From CAVYHX01 sp963768415 (GTDB lineage Bacteria; Pseudomonadota; Gammaproteobacteria; UBA9214), in contig CAVYHX010000049.1 in the NCBI GenBank assembly GCA_963768415.1, positions 1-58,879 of the forward strand: DNA of 58,879 nucleotides, in the 5' to 3' direction. The notes under the pieces are model-generated. The model was not told where the DNA came from, searched no databases, and worked only from the letters and a program-made list of their open reading frames with translations. A program made the position numbers and the translations under genes. Shown here one piece after another: positions 7,949-17,742 of the stretch. Each line of letters starts with the position of its first letter. Position 1 is the stretch's first letter.

Positions 7949-8945
7949 ATGACGAGCGAACGGCCAACAGCAGCAACGGATTATGCAGCGCTGACACCCG
8001 ATGTCCTGTTAACCGCCATCGAGGACTGCGGTTTCTGTCCCGACGGGCGCATGTTGGCACTCAACAGTTACGAGAACCGCGTTTACCAGATCGGGATTGA
8101 TGACAGTACGCCGTTAATTGCCAAGTTCTACCGACCCGGGCGCTGGACGAATGCCACAATACTTGAAGAACATGCCTTCGCGCTGGAACTGGCAGCACAG
8201 GAAATTCCTGTTGTTGCACCCCTGGCCATGAATGCTGCCACCCTGCATCAGTTCAAGGGCTTCCGTTTCGCACTCTTTCCGCGCCAGGGCGGTCACTGGC
8301 CGGAATTGAATACCCGTGACGACCGTTTATGGATGGGACGCTTTATCGGCCGCATTCATGCTGTCGGTTCCAGCGGCCGGTTCCTGCACCGTCCCGCCCT
8401 GGATATCGACAGCTTCGGCCATCAGTCGCGCCGAGTTCCTGCTCGAGGGTGGGTTCATCCCCGCACATGTAGAAGCTGCGTACCGCACACTGACAGAAGA
8501 TTTACTGCAGCAGGTTACCGGCATGTTTACGGCAGCCGGCAATATCCGCCAGCTACGCCTGCATGGTGACTGTCACCCGGGCAACGTGTTATGGACAGAA
8601 CAGGGCCCGCACTTTGTGGATCTCGATGATTGCCGCACCGGGCCGGCCATGCAGGACCTGTGGATGCTGATCTCGGGGGACCGGCATGAAATGCAGGCAC
8701 AGCTGGCGGATCTCGTAGAGGGCTATGGGCAATTCCACGATCTCGATTACCGGGAACTGCAATTAATCGAACCCCTGCGGACCCTGCGTATGATCCACTA
8801 TGCCGCGTGGCTGGCCAGACGCTGGGAAGACCCGGCATTTCCACAGGCATTCCCCTGGTTCAATACCCCGCGTTACTGGGAAGACCACATCCTGGCCCTG
8901 CGCGAGCAAGCCGGCCTGTTGAACGAGCCGGCGCTTTGCATCTGA
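7949..8945 (+). CDS. srkA: SrkA/YihE-type stress response serine/threonine kinase (one frameshift)
   Basis: Begins MTSERPTAATDYAALTPDVL at 7949; the first frame runs through ENRVYQIGIDD, RFIGRIHAVGSSGRF and DIDSFGHQSR, then breaks; the second frame continues EFLLEGGFIPAHVEAAYRTL, RLHGDCHPGNVLW (catalytic loop with Asp and Asn) and VDLDDCRTGPAMQDLWML to 8945. Removing one C near 8430 (GCGCCGAG to GCGCGAG) fuses the two into about 331 residues, normal for YihE/SrkA. This aminoglycoside-phosphotransferase-like kinase protects stressed cells from death pathways in E. coli. It is a stand-alone gene after the repeat island. Confidence 0.85.
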
Positions 8946-8967
8946 TATTATGCGGCACCCGCGCCCT

Positions 8968-9156
8968 TCAGCCGGTGTCCTGCAGTTTTTTCCGGAGTCG
9001 TCCGATCAGGTCACTGACCGCGTCCTGCATTTCGCTGTTGGTCACCGCATCATAGAGAAACTCAAGTTCATCGAGTGCCTCATTCAGCACTTCCGGAGCG
9101 GTCTCCCCGTCAAGGAGGCGGGCAATCCGGACCAGTTCGGGAAGCATGCTTGCCAT
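8968..9156 (-). CDS. Small helical hypothetical protein
   Basis: 62 residues, highly helical and acidic (MASMLPELVRIARLLDGETA, then LNEALDELEFLYDAVTNSEM). No signal peptide, membrane segment or cysteine. ATG at 9156 lies 9 bases after the stop of the upstream membrane-anchored protein, indicating an operon. I do not recognise a named family. Confidence 0.55.
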   Translation of the reverse strand: MASMLPELVRIARLLDGETAPEVLNEALDELEFLYDAVTNSEMQDAVSDLIGRLRKKLQDTG

Positions 9157-9165
9157 TGGCAGATC

Positions 9166-9828
9166 TCAGGGCTGGCTGTCGGCGCGCCCGGCCGCCCGTT
9201 GCATAAATCGGGTTATGCGCCCGGACAGGCCGGGATCGCCGGAACAGGACTTGTTGATTTCAATGGTGATTATCCCGTCAGTAGCGGCAACTCCGGCCTG
9301 CGGTGTTTTCCGCACCAGCAAACCTGACTGGCCGCGATACACAACATAGACGTAGCCCGGATCCATTCCGGTGTACACAGAGCTGCCATACACCGTATCA
9401 ACGGGTGAAAAGCGGCCATTGTATTTCGCCAGTACTGCAGTCAAATCTGCCAGCCCGCTGGAATACAGCTGGTAACCGGATTTGCGCCCGTTATTCTCAT
9501 GCCTGATATCAAGATACCGTCCCCCCAGGCGTTCAATCCTGTACATCGAATCGAAACCGAATAAATTTGCCCAGGGACGCCATTTGAGAAACTGCGCATC
9601 CAGCCGCCACTGGTCACCATAAAGCGTGTACTGCTCCGGAGTGCAAAAATCACCGTAATAGATGGTTGCCAGGTATTCCTGCGGTCCAGTCGCGGTAAAG
9701 CGCAGCTCCGCGATCGGCGCCTCATCCGTCAGCCGGTAAAAGGTATAGAGATTTGACGCCACCAGCACTGCCACGATACCTGCGACCAGGAGCAGACTGA
9801 CAATCGGAAACAGGAAGATACGCTTCAT
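9166..9828 (-). CDS. Membrane-anchored protein of unknown function
   Basis: 220 residues from the ATG at 9828 (the frame extends 6 codons further to an ATG at 9846; the downstream start is preferred because it puts MKRIFLF directly before the hydrophobic segment). One N-terminal transmembrane helix (about residues 5-28, FPIVSLLLVAGIVAVLVA) then a soluble domain, probably periplasmic, rich in Tyr and beta-strand patterns (LATIYYGDFCTPEQYTLYGD, MYRIERLGGRYLDI). Similar proteins are often labelled cation/multidrug efflux pump without support: there is no transporter architecture here. Two Cys, far apart. Probably co-transcribed with the 62-residue gene downstream. Confidence 0.6.
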   Translation of the reverse strand: MKRIFLFPIVSLLLVAGIVAVLVASNLYTFYRLTDEAPIAELRFTATGPQEYLATIYYGDFCTPEQYTLYGDQWRLDAQFLKWRPWANLFGFDSMYRIERLGGRYLDIRHENNGRKSGYQLYSSGLADLTAVLAKYNGRFSPVDTVYGSSVYTGMDPGYVYVVYRGQSGLLVRKTPQAGVAATDGIITIEINKSCSGDPGLSGRITRFMQRAAGRADSQP

Positions 9829-9976
9829 TGGCTGGCAAACGGGCATGCGGCAGGAATGCGCTTGATATTACACTTCCAGTAACCGGCGGTACAATAACTC
9901 CGCCGCCAGCGATATGTCATGCCCGCTATTCCGGTAACATCCCGTATGCAGGCGAGCCCCCCGCACAGGCGCAGAC

Positions 9977-10495
9977 TCATTTGCCGGTCTTGTCCGCGCT
10001 ATCGACCTCATCTGCGGGAAAATCCGCAAAGGTATCCTTGACGCGCCGGGAGGAAAACAGGAACCAGACAACCACAAGCGACACTCCCAGCTGCACCCAG
10101 CCACCGGTGGTCAATTTCTGGTGAATCCCCAGAAGCAGGGGAATGAACAGGATCAGTACGTTCAAAACCGCGGATACCAGCAGAATTTTTACTCCATTAC
10201 GCCAGATCTTCCTGACCAAATCCGACGCACCCGGTTTTCGTTTAATCCAGGCGAACAATACAAACAACACTGGAATCGTTGCGGCAACCCCGATGAACAG
10301 GGAAAAATCATCGGGATAAACCATCTCCTTGAGCCCCCATGCACCCTCTACGCCACTGCTACCACGCCCCATCCGGATGCCGGACACCATGAGTATATAG
10401 GGGCGCAGGAAATACAGGATAACCAGCCACAGTTCGGCACTGAATTTGAGACTCAGGTGCTTGTCATAATCGGAAAAACCGTAGACCTTCGACAT
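9977..10495 (-). CDS. DUF2919 family inner-membrane protein (YfeZ-like)
   Basis: 172 residues with about four hydrophobic segments (LWLVILYFLRPYILMV, FIGVAATIPVLFVLFAWI, ILLVSAVLNVLILFIPLLL, LGVSLVVVWFLF). The N-terminal pattern YDKHLSLKFSAELWLVILYF matches the DUF2919/YfeZ family (usually FD.H..LK.S..LW). Function of the family is unknown. ATG at 10495 is preceded by a GGA-type site. It is a single gene, separated from fba by the fba terminator. Confidence 0.65.
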   Translation of the reverse strand: MSKVYGFSDYDKHLSLKFSAELWLVILYFLRPYILMVSGIRMGRGSSGVEGAWGLKEMVYPDDFSLFIGVAATIPVLFVLFAWIKRKPGASDLVRKIWRNGVKILLVSAVLNVLILFIPLLLGIHQKLTTGGWVQLGVSLVVVWFLFSSRRVKDTFADFPADEVDSADKTGK

Positions 10496-10567
10496 ATATC
10501 ATTCCGTTTCAGTTACCTGCACACAGCTATGATTCATTATTTTTACGCAATATCCGCAGACTGGCAA

Positions 10568-10594
10568 TAAAAAAAGGCGGCCGCAGCCGCCTTT
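10568..10594 (-). terminator. Intrinsic terminator of the tkt-gap-pgk-pyk-fba operon
   Basis: On the minus strand AAAGGCGGC (10594-10586) and GCCGCCTTT (10581-10573) form a 9-bp stem with a TGCG loop, followed by a T-rich tail (10572-10568). It lies 19 bases after the fba stop, in the right orientation to end the operon. Confidence 0.85.
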
Positions 10595-10612
10595 ACAGTG
10601 CACACGACCGGA

Positions 10613-11677
10613 TCAGTTTACGGTCGGGTCAAGCTCGCCACTTTCGTAGCGCTTGAACATTTCCTCGAGATTGATCACCTTTATTTTCGATGCGTTGCCG
10701 GCAGTACCGAAGGCCTCGTAGCGCGCCCTGCAGATGTCCTTCATCGCCACAGTGGCCGCCTTCAGGTATTTACGCGGATCGAAATTCGAAGGGTTGTCAT
10801 GCAAATGCTTGCGGATTGCACCGGTAGACGCCATGCGCAGGTCGGTATCGATATTGACCTTGCGCACACCATGCTTGATACCTTCCTGGATTTCCTCGAC
10901 CGGCACACCATAGGTCTCGCCCATATCACCGCCATGCTCATTGATGATCTTCAGCCAGTCCTGCGGGACCGATGAGGATCCGTGCATGACCAGGTGGGTA
11001 TCGGGAATGCGGGAATGGATTTCCTTGATACGGTTGATGGCAAGAATGTCACCGGTCGGCGGGCGGGTAAACTTGTATGCGCCGTGACTGGTGCCGATCG
11101 CAATAGCCAGTGCATCGACTTTCGTGTCCTCGACGAACTTGGCCGCCTCTTCCGGATCAGTCAGCAACTGGTCATGACTCAATTTACCCTCGGCACCGGA
11201 GCCATCCTCTTCACCGGCCATGCCGGTTTCCAGGGAGCCCAGGCAACCCAGCTCACCTTCAACCGAAACACCGCAGGCATGCGCCATGGCGACAGTGCGC
11301 GCCGTGACATCTGCATTGTATTCATAGCTCATCGGCGTCTTCATATCTGCGCCGAGCGAACCATCCATCATCACCGAACTGAAGCCCAGCTGGATCGAGC
11401 GCTGGCAAACAGAAGGGGACGCGCCATGGTCCTGGTGCATGACGACCGGTATGTGCGGCCACTGTTCGATTGCAGCCTCGATCAGGTGACGCAGGAACGC
11501 CGCACCGGCATATGACCGGGCCCCGGCTGATGCCTGGCAGATGACCGGGCTGTCTGTTTCGTCAGCTGCCTCCATGATGGAGTGCATCTGTTCCATATTG
11601 TTGACGTTGTATGCCGGCACACCGTAACCGTGTTCAGCGGCATGATCCAGTAACTGGCGTAATGATATCAGGGCCAT
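10613..11677 (-). CDS. fba: Fructose-bisphosphate aldolase class II, Calvin-cycle subtype
   Basis: 354 residues. Class II zinc site seen in VVMHQDHGASPSVCQRSIQL (with HxDH-like residues) and LVMHGSSSVPQDWLKIINEH; the GHGVRKVNIDTDLRMAST segment binds the phosphate. Length and sequence fit the subtype found in autotrophs (CbbA/FbaA, TIGR01521-type) rather than E. coli FbaA. It splits fructose 1,6-bisphosphate into two triose phosphates, reversibly. Last gene of the operon; AGGAG nine bases before the ATG at 11677. The operon context supports gluconeogenic or Calvin-cycle flux as well as glycolysis. Confidence 0.95.
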   Translation of the reverse strand: MALISLRQLLDHAAEHGYGVPAYNVNNMEQMHSIMEAADETDSPVICQASAGARSYAGAAFLRHLIEAAIEQWPHIPVVMHQDHGASPSVCQRSIQLGFSSVMMDGSLGADMKTPMSYEYNADVTARTVAMAHACGVSVEGELGCLGSLETGMAGEEDGSGAEGKLSHDQLLTDPEEAAKFVEDTKVDALAIAIGTSHGAYKFTRPPTGDILAINRIKEIHSRIPDTHLVMHGSSSVPQDWLKIINEHGGDMGETYGVPVEEIQEGIKHGVRKVNIDTDLRMASTGAIRKHLHDNPSNFDPRKYLKAATVAMKDICRARYEAFGTAGNASKIKVINLEEMFKRYESGELDPTVN

Positions 11678-11758
11678 AATTTTCTCCTCATGACTGTCAG
11701 GCTAGTCGCCACCTCGACATGTTTAACAAATATCCGGACCGGAAAAAAACAATTTCTC

Positions 11759-13239
11759 CTATTGTCGCAAGCGTTCCCCGCTTTCGGCAACAGATTCTCC
11801 TTCCAGCACCTCGTGTTCTCCTACCCGTATGATTTTCATGGCACTGGTGCCGCCATGCACCCCCATCAGGTCACCCTTGGTGATAATGACGAGGTCGCCA
11901 TCGCGTACGGCACCGCGCCGCATCAGCTCATCGATCGCTTCCCTGTTTACCGTTGCGTGATCCGGTGTCGTGACATCAAAACTCACCGGATAGACTCCCC
12001 GGTACAGTGTCACCTTCCTGCGCGTTTCGACATGCCGGGTCATCGCGAAAATCGGGATGCCGGAACGGATACGCGACATCCACAGAGTGGTTGCACCGGA
12101 CTCGGTCAGGGCGGCAATTGCCTTGACGCCCAGACTGTTTGCCGTATACATCGCTGCCTTCGCAATCGCCTCATCCACGCGTTCGAAGCGTATATTGGTA
12201 CGGCGCTCCGATTTTACCTTGTTACGCTGACGCTCGGCACCGGCGCAGATCCGGTCCATGGCCTCGATCACCTTGGCAGGATACTTTCCGGCGGCCGTCT
12301 CGGCCGAAAGCATGACAGCATCGGTGCCGTCAATTACCGCATTGGCAACATCGAACACCTCGGCCCGGGTTGGAATCGGATTTTCGATCATTGACTGCAT
12401 CATTTGGGTTGCCGTGATGACAACACGGTCATGGGAACGCGCAACATTGATGATGCGTTTCTGGACAGCCGGCAATTCCGCGTCACCGATCTCGACACCC
12501 AGATCGCCGCGGGCGATCATCACGACATCGGCCGCCTCGACTATTTCTTCCAGCACATCCAGTGCCTCGGCCCGCTCGATCTTGGCAACGATAGCGCCAT
12601 GACCGCCTGCTTCCCGTAACAGCGCGCGCGCCTCGTGTATATCATCAGCAGAACGCGGAAATGAAATCGCCACATAATCGGCACGCATCGATGCGGCAAC
12701 CTTGATGTCCTCGCGGTCCTTCTCGGTCAACGATCCCGCTGACAGTCCACCACCCTGGCGATTGATCCCCTTGCTATCAGACAGTTTCCCGCCGACCAGG
12801 ACACGACAGCGCACCTCGGCACCAGCCACTTCGTCGACCCACAGTACCAGCAGCCCGTCATCCAGCAGCAGGGTATCACCCCGGTTGACATCTTCCGGCA
12901 GTGCCTTGTAGGTGATGCCGACACGTTGATGCGTACCGTCATTCGGCCCAAGGGCGGCGTCGAGAATGAACTGATCATCTTTTTCGAGAAAAGCCATGCC
13001 TTCCTTGAAGCGTTCGATGCGGATCTTCGGACCCTGCAGGTCAGCGAGCACACCGACCTGGTGGCCATGCGCCCGCGCCCGGTTGCGCACAATCTCGGCG
13101 CGCTGCAGTGATCTTCGCGGCTGCCATGGGAGAAATTCACCCTGACGACATCCATACCCGCCTGGATCATGTCATCGAGAACATGCTGCTCGTCGGTCGC
13201 CGGGCCCAGGGTTGCTACGATTTTTGTGCGTCTTGGCAT
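11759..13239 (-). CDS. pyk: Pyruvate kinase (one frameshift)
   Basis: First frame from ATG 13239: MPRRTKIVATLGPATDEQHV then MDVVRVNFSHGSREDH; second frame continues RAEIVRNRARAHGHQVGVLA, DLQGPKIRIERF, VAKIERAEALD, VMIARGDLGVEIG and ATQMMQSMIENPIPTRAE to 11759. One base is missing near 13108 (HGSREDH-LQRAEIVRNR is restored by one insertion). These are the canonical pyruvate kinase substrate, metal and K+ regions. The enzyme makes pyruvate and ATP from phosphoenolpyruvate. About 493 residues in total. Sits between pgk and fba, the usual order in this operon type. Confidence 0.93.
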
Positions 13240-13291
13240 AAAGACGTCAGTGTGTCGCTATTATTGTTCCTGATCCTGAACCAGGCCCGCT

Positions 13292-14473
13292 TTAATTCCC
13301 GGCCCGTTCCTCGAGTATGGCCACAGCCGGGAGTTGCTTGCCTTCCAGGAACTCCAGAAAGGCCCCGCCCCCGGTGGAGATGTACGATACCCTGTCGGCG
13401 ATACCGTACTTGTCGACCGCAGCCAGCGTGTCGCCGCCACCGGCAATGGAAAATGCATCCGATTCCGCTATGGCCATGCCCAGGACCCGGGTGCCCTCAC
13501 CGAACTGGTCAAACTCGAAAACGCCGACCGGACCGTTCCAGACGATGGTGCCGGCAGACTTCATCATCGCCGCGAAACGTGCCGCCGTTTCCGGCCCGAT
13601 ATCGAAGATCATGTCATCATCCGCGACATCCTCAACCCGCTTGACCACGGCCGCGGCAGATTCGGAAAACTCCTTGCCGACAACGACATCCGTCGGTACG
13701 GGTATCTCGCCACCCTTGGCCCTGGCAACCTCCATCAGGCGTTTGGCCTCGGGGATCAGGTCTGCCTCGAACAATGACTTGCCCACATTGTAGCCGCTGG
13801 CGGCAATAAACGTATTGGCGATACCGCCACCGGGAATCAACTGGTCCACCACCCCGGACAGGGCATCCAGCACCGTCAGCTTGGTTGACACCTTCGACCC
13901 GCCGACAATGGCCACCATGGGGCGCGCCGGATTGTCCAGGGCCCGGCCAAGCGCCTCGAGTTCACCGGCCAGCAGCGGCCCGGCGCAGGCAACCGGGGCG
14001 TATTTAGCCACACCGTGTGTTGATGCCTGTGCCCGATGCGCGGTCCCGAAGGCGTCCATGACAAAGATGTCACACAGGGCCGCCATCTTTTTCGACAGCG
14101 CCTCATCATTATTCTTTTCGCCGGCATTGAAGCGCACGTTCTCGCACAGCACCACGTCACCATCGCGCATCTCGCCGACACCATCGACCCAGTCTTTCAC
14201 CATCTCGACATTACGACCCAGTAACGCCGCCATGTGCTCACCCACCGGGATGAGCGAAAACTGCTCGTCGTATTTCCCTTCTGTCGGACGACCCAGGTGC
14301 GACATCACCATCACCCTGGCGCCGGCCTTCATGGCATGTTCAATCGTGGGCAGCGACGCAAGAATACGCTTGTCACTGGTGACCTTGCCGTCCTTGACGG
14401 GCACATTGAGATCCTGGCGGATCAGCACGCGTTTACCGCCAAGGTCAAGATCGGTCATCTTGATAACAGACAT
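13292..14473 (-). CDS. pgk: Phosphoglycerate kinase
   Basis: 393 residues from the ATG at 14473, chosen because GGGAG stands seven bases upstream and the product then starts MSVIKMTDLDLGGKRVLIRQ with the family's RQDLNVP motif; the frame is open further to 14527 but without features. Substrate site HLGRPTEGKYDEQFSL, hinge and nucleotide motifs VAIVGGSKVSTKL and ISTGGGAFLEFLEG are all present. It interconverts 1,3-bisphosphoglycerate and 3-phosphoglycerate. Second-last upstream gap to gap gene is 54 bp, consistent with one transcript. Confidence 0.96.
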   Translation of the reverse strand: MSVIKMTDLDLGGKRVLIRQDLNVPVKDGKVTSDKRILASLPTIEHAMKAGARVMVMSHLGRPTEGKYDEQFSLIPVGEHMAALLGRNVEMVKDWVDGVGEMRDGDVVLCENVRFNAGEKNNDEALSKKMAALCDIFVMDAFGTAHRAQASTHGVAKYAPVACAGPLLAGELEALGRALDNPARPMVAIVGGSKVSTKLTVLDALSGVVDQLIPGGGIANTFIAASGYNVGKSLFEADLIPEAKRLMEVARAKGGEIPVPTDVVVGKEFSESAAAVVKRVEDVADDDMIFDIGPETAARFAAMMKSAGTIVWNGPVGVFEFDQFGEGTRVLGMAIAESDAFSIAGGGDTLAAVDKYGIADRVSYISTGGGAFLEFLEGKQLPAVAILEERAGN

Positions 14474-14527
14474 GGATAACTCCCGAAAATTAACTATCTG
14501 GACAGCTCTTGCGCAATCAATATCCAC

Positions 14528-15529
14528 TTACGCGGAAACATGCTTGACCATACGCAGCATATTGCAGGTGTAGCCGTATTCATTGTCGTACCAGGCAACC
14601 ACCTTGATGAAGGTGCCGTCCAGTGCGATACCGGCGCCCGCGTCGAAGATCGACGGCGTGGTCCGGCCACGAAAATCGGTGGAGACCACCTTGTCTTCGG
14701 TGTAATCGAGTACACCGGCGAGGTCACCTGACTTGGATGCTGCCTGCATCGCGGCACAGATCTCCTTGTAGTCGGCCGATTTGTTCAGTTCGACGGTCAG
14801 ATCGACCACGGAGACATCGGAAGTCGGTACGCGGAACGCCATGCCGGTCAGCTTGCCGTTCAGTTCCGGCAACACGACCCCGACGGCCTTGGCGGCGCCG
14901 GTGGATGACGGGATGATGTTCTCCAGGATGCCGCGGCCGCCGCGCCAGTCTTTCTGGGACGGACCATCAACAGTCTTCTGGGTCGCGGTGGCTGCATGGA
15001 CCGTAGTCATCAGGCCGCGCTTGATGCCCCACTTGTCGTTCAGCACCTTGGCAACCGGCGCCAGGCAGTTGGTGGTGCAGGAGGCGGCGGAGACGATTGC
15101 CTGACCTGCATAGGTCTTGTGGTTAACACCGTAGACAAACATCGGGGTGCCATCCTTGGAAGGCGCACTCTGCACTACCTTCTTCGCGCCCGCATCGATG
15201 TGCTTCTGGCAGGTCTCTTCGGTCAGAAAGAAACCGGTACACTCGATGATGAGGTCGGCGCCGATATCACCCCACTTCAGGTTGGCCGGATCACGTTCGG
15301 CGGTGAGACGTATCTTCTTGCCGTTGACGATCAGGTCGTTGCCCTTAACCGCGATATCACCATTGAAGTTTCCGTGCACCGAGTCGTACTTCAGCATGTA
15401 GGCCAGGTAGTCTGCTTCCAGCAGATCATTGATGCCGACAACTTCGATCTCGGGAAAATCCTTGGCAATAGCCCGAAACGCCATACGGCCAATACGGCCA
15501 AACCCATTAATACCGACTTTAATCGCCAT
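14528..15529 (-). CDS. gap: Glyceraldehyde-3-phosphate dehydrogenase, type I
   Basis: 333 residues. N-terminal Rossmann motif GINGFGRIGRMAFRA; catalytic Cys151 in SAASCTTNCLAP; conserved HAATATQKTVDGPS and WYDNEYGYTCNMLRM near the C-terminus. Asp/Glu-type NAD-binding residue in the INDLLEADYLAYMLKYDSVH region suggests an ordinary NAD enzyme of the gammaproteobacterial operon type. GGAG precedes the ATG at 15529. It lies between tkt and pgk. Confidence 0.96.
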   Translation of the reverse strand: MAIKVGINGFGRIGRMAFRAIAKDFPEIEVVGINDLLEADYLAYMLKYDSVHGNFNGDIAVKGNDLIVNGKKIRLTAERDPANLKWGDIGADLIIECTGFFLTEETCQKHIDAGAKKVVQSAPSKDGTPMFVYGVNHKTYAGQAIVSAASCTTNCLAPVAKVLNDKWGIKRGLMTTVHAATATQKTVDGPSQKDWRGGRGILENIIPSSTGAAKAVGVVLPELNGKLTGMAFRVPTSDVSVVDLTVELNKSADYKEICAAMQAASKSGDLAGVLDYTEDKVVSTDFRGRTTPSIFDAGAGIALDGTFIKVVAWYDNEYGYTCNMLRMVKHVSA

Positions 15530-15590
15530 GTTTATATCTCCGTAATAACTTGATTAAAATTTAACAATCAGTCCGCTTGAACCAGGCCTC

Positions 15591-17579
15591 CTAGAGCACC
15601 GACTCTACGGCCTTGACCACGTTCTCAACGGTGAAGCCGAATTCCTTGAACAATTGAGAGGATGGCGCAGACTCACCGAAGCGATCGATACCCACGACCT
15701 TGCCGCTGAGTCCGACATACTTGTACCAGCCCTGGGTAACCGCCGCTTCAACAGCAACACGCGCAGTAACGGCAGCAGGCAATATCGATTCACGGTAGGC
15801 CTCATCCTGCTCCTCAAATACGGTTGTGGACGGCATGGAAACCACACGGATCTTCTTGCCTTTCAACTGCTCGGCCGCACCCATGGCCAGACCGACTTCA
15901 GACCCGGTAGCAATGATGATCGCATCCGGTGTGCCGGCACAGTCCTTCAATACATAACCACCTCTGGCGATAGCCGCAAGTTGCGTCTTGTCACGCACCT
16001 GGTGATCGAGATTCTGGCGGGAGAAGATCAGGCAAGCGGGACCGTCTTTCCTTTCCAGTGCCTGTTGCCAGCACACCGCACTTTCGACGGCATCACAGGG
16101 GCGCCATATCGTCATATTGGGGATCATGCGCAGGGTGGGAATCTGTTCGACCGCCTGGTGCGTCGGGCCGTCTTCACCCAGACCGATGGAATCGTGGGTA
16201 TAGACAAACAGGCTGCGAATCTTCATCAGTGCCGCCATACGCAGGGCATTGCGCGCGTACTCGGAGAACATCAGGAAGGTCGCGCCGAAAGGAATCAGGC
16301 CGCCGTGCAGGGCAATACCGTTCACGATGGCGGACATCGCGAATTCACGCACGCCATAATTGATGTAGTTGCTGCGCGGCGTATCGTCGCGCATGGGCTT
16401 GTAACCATCCCATTCGGTCATGTTGGAACAACCCAGGTCGGCGGAACCGCCAAACAGCTCGGGCAGCACGCCTGCGTAGGCCTGGATCGCCGCCAGTGAA
16501 GAATGGCGGGTAGCCGTGGTCTTTGCGGCCTTATCAACCGACTCGATGAACGCGGCTGATTTTTTCGACCAGTCAGCGGGGAGATCCCCGGCCATGCGGC
16601 GCTTGAATTCAGCCGCCAGTTCCGGATGCGCCGCCTTGTAGGCCGCGAATTTTTCGTTCCAGGCCGTTTCCGCCGCGGCGCCTTTCTCCCTGGCATCCCA
16701 ACCGGCATAAACATCCTTTGGAACTTCAAACGCGTCATGATCCCAGCCCAATGCGGCCTTGGTCAGGTTGATTTCGTCCTGCCCCAGCGGCGCACCATGA
16801 CAGGCATGGCTGCCGGCCTTGTTGGGCGAACCGAAACCAATCGTGGTCTTGCAGCAGATCATGGTCGGCTTGTCGGTCATGGCCCGGGCGAACTCCAGTG
16901 CCTTGGCAATGGCGTCCGGATCGTGACCATCAACATCCGGTATGACATGCCAGCCATAGGCCTCGAAACGCTTGGGTGTGTCATCGGTGAACCAGCCTTC
17001 CACGTGGCCGTCGATGGAAATGCCGTTGTCATCCCAGAACGCGATCAGCTTGCCCAGGCCCAGGGTCCCTGCCAGCGAGCAGGCCTCGTGGGAAATACCT
17101 TCCATCAGACAGCCATCACCCAGGAATACATAGGTGTGGTGATCGACGATGGCGTGGCCGTCTTGATTGAATTCCGCTGCCAGCGCTCGCTCGGCAATCG
17201 CCATGCCCACGGCGTTGGTGATGCCCTGACCGAGCGGGCCGGTGGTGGTTTCGACGCCGGGCGCATAGCCGTATTCCGGGTGACCGGGGGTCTTGGAGTG
17301 CAGCTGACGGAAATTCTTCAGGTCGTCGATGGTAAGGTCGTAACCGGTCAGGTGCAGCAGCGAGTAAATCAGCATGGAACCGTGACCGTTGGACAGGACA
17401 AAACGGTCGCGGTCGGCCCAGTTCGGATTAGCCGGATTGTGCTTCAGGTAGTCGTTCCACAGCACCTCGGCGATGTCCGCCATACCCATGGGCGCGCCAG
17501 GGTGACCTGACTTGGCTTTCTGCACTGCATCCATGCTGAGCGCACGAATGGCATTGGCTAGGTCTTTACGCTGAGCCAT
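15591..17579 (-). CDS. tkt: Transketolase
   Basis: 662 residues from the ATG at 17579, preceded by AGGAGA; the frame is open up to 17708 but that stretch is leader-like. Starts MAQRKDLANAIRALSMDAVQ. Conserved GHPGAPMGMADIAEVLW, thiamine pyrophosphate site GDGCLMEGISHEA..LGKLIAFWDDN, and pyrimidine-domain TFLMFSEYARNALRMAALM with THDSIGLGEDGPTHQ. Transfers two-carbon units in the pentose phosphate and Calvin cycles. First gene of the central-carbon operon; a terminator-like hairpin stands 127 bases upstream. Confidence 0.96.
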   Translation of the reverse strand: MAQRKDLANAIRALSMDAVQKAKSGHPGAPMGMADIAEVLWNDYLKHNPANPNWADRDRFVLSNGHGSMLIYSLLHLTGYDLTIDDLKNFRQLHSKTPGHPEYGYAPGVETTTGPLGQGITNAVGMAIAERALAAEFNQDGHAIVDHHTYVFLGDGCLMEGISHEACSLAGTLGLGKLIAFWDDNGISIDGHVEGWFTDDTPKRFEAYGWHVIPDVDGHDPDAIAKALEFARAMTDKPTMICCKTTIGFGSPNKAGSHACHGAPLGQDEINLTKAALGWDHDAFEVPKDVYAGWDAREKGAAAETAWNEKFAAYKAAHPELAAEFKRRMAGDLPADWSKKSAAFIESVDKAAKTTATRHSSLAAIQAYAGVLPELFGGSADLGCSNMTEWDGYKPMRDDTPRSNYINYGVREFAMSAIVNGIALHGGLIPFGATFLMFSEYARNALRMAALMKIRSLFVYTHDSIGLGEDGPTHQAVEQIPTLRMIPNMTIWRPCDAVESAVCWQQALERKDGPACLIFSRQNLDHQVRDKTQLAAIARGGYVLKDCAGTPDAIIIATGSEVGLAMGAAEQLKGKKIRVVSMPSTTVFEEQDEAYRESILPAAVTARVAVEAAVTQGWYKYVGLSGKVVGIDRFGESAPSSQLFKEFGFTVENVVKAVESVL

Positions 17580-17705
17580 GTTTCTCTCCTGTTCAGATTT
17601 GAATGCTTTATGTAATTCTTTGCAGCTACCCGGCGGCAACGGACAGTTGCCGGTTACCTGTATCGAAACACCACCGCGGGTGGTTTCTGCCGGGTTCAGC
17701 GACAA

Positions 17706-17742
17706 CAAAAAACCCCGGGTGCGGATTGTGCTGCACCGAGGT
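17706..17742 (-). terminator. Intrinsic terminator or attenuator upstream of tkt
   Basis: Minus strand: CCTCGGTGC (17741-17733) pairs with GCACCCGGGG (17722-17713) with one bulge and a 10-nt loop, followed by a run of six T (17712-17707). It is strong and oriented with tkt. It either ends the transcript of the thioredoxin-like gene (stop at 17911) or a short leader RNA covering about 17743-17870, or acts as an attenuator if the tkt promoter lies further upstream. Confidence 0.75.

Noticed and set aside
9868..10104. 78-codon minus-strand ORF overlapping the DUF2919 gene
   Set aside because: Overlaps the conserved membrane protein in another frame and has no supporting signal.
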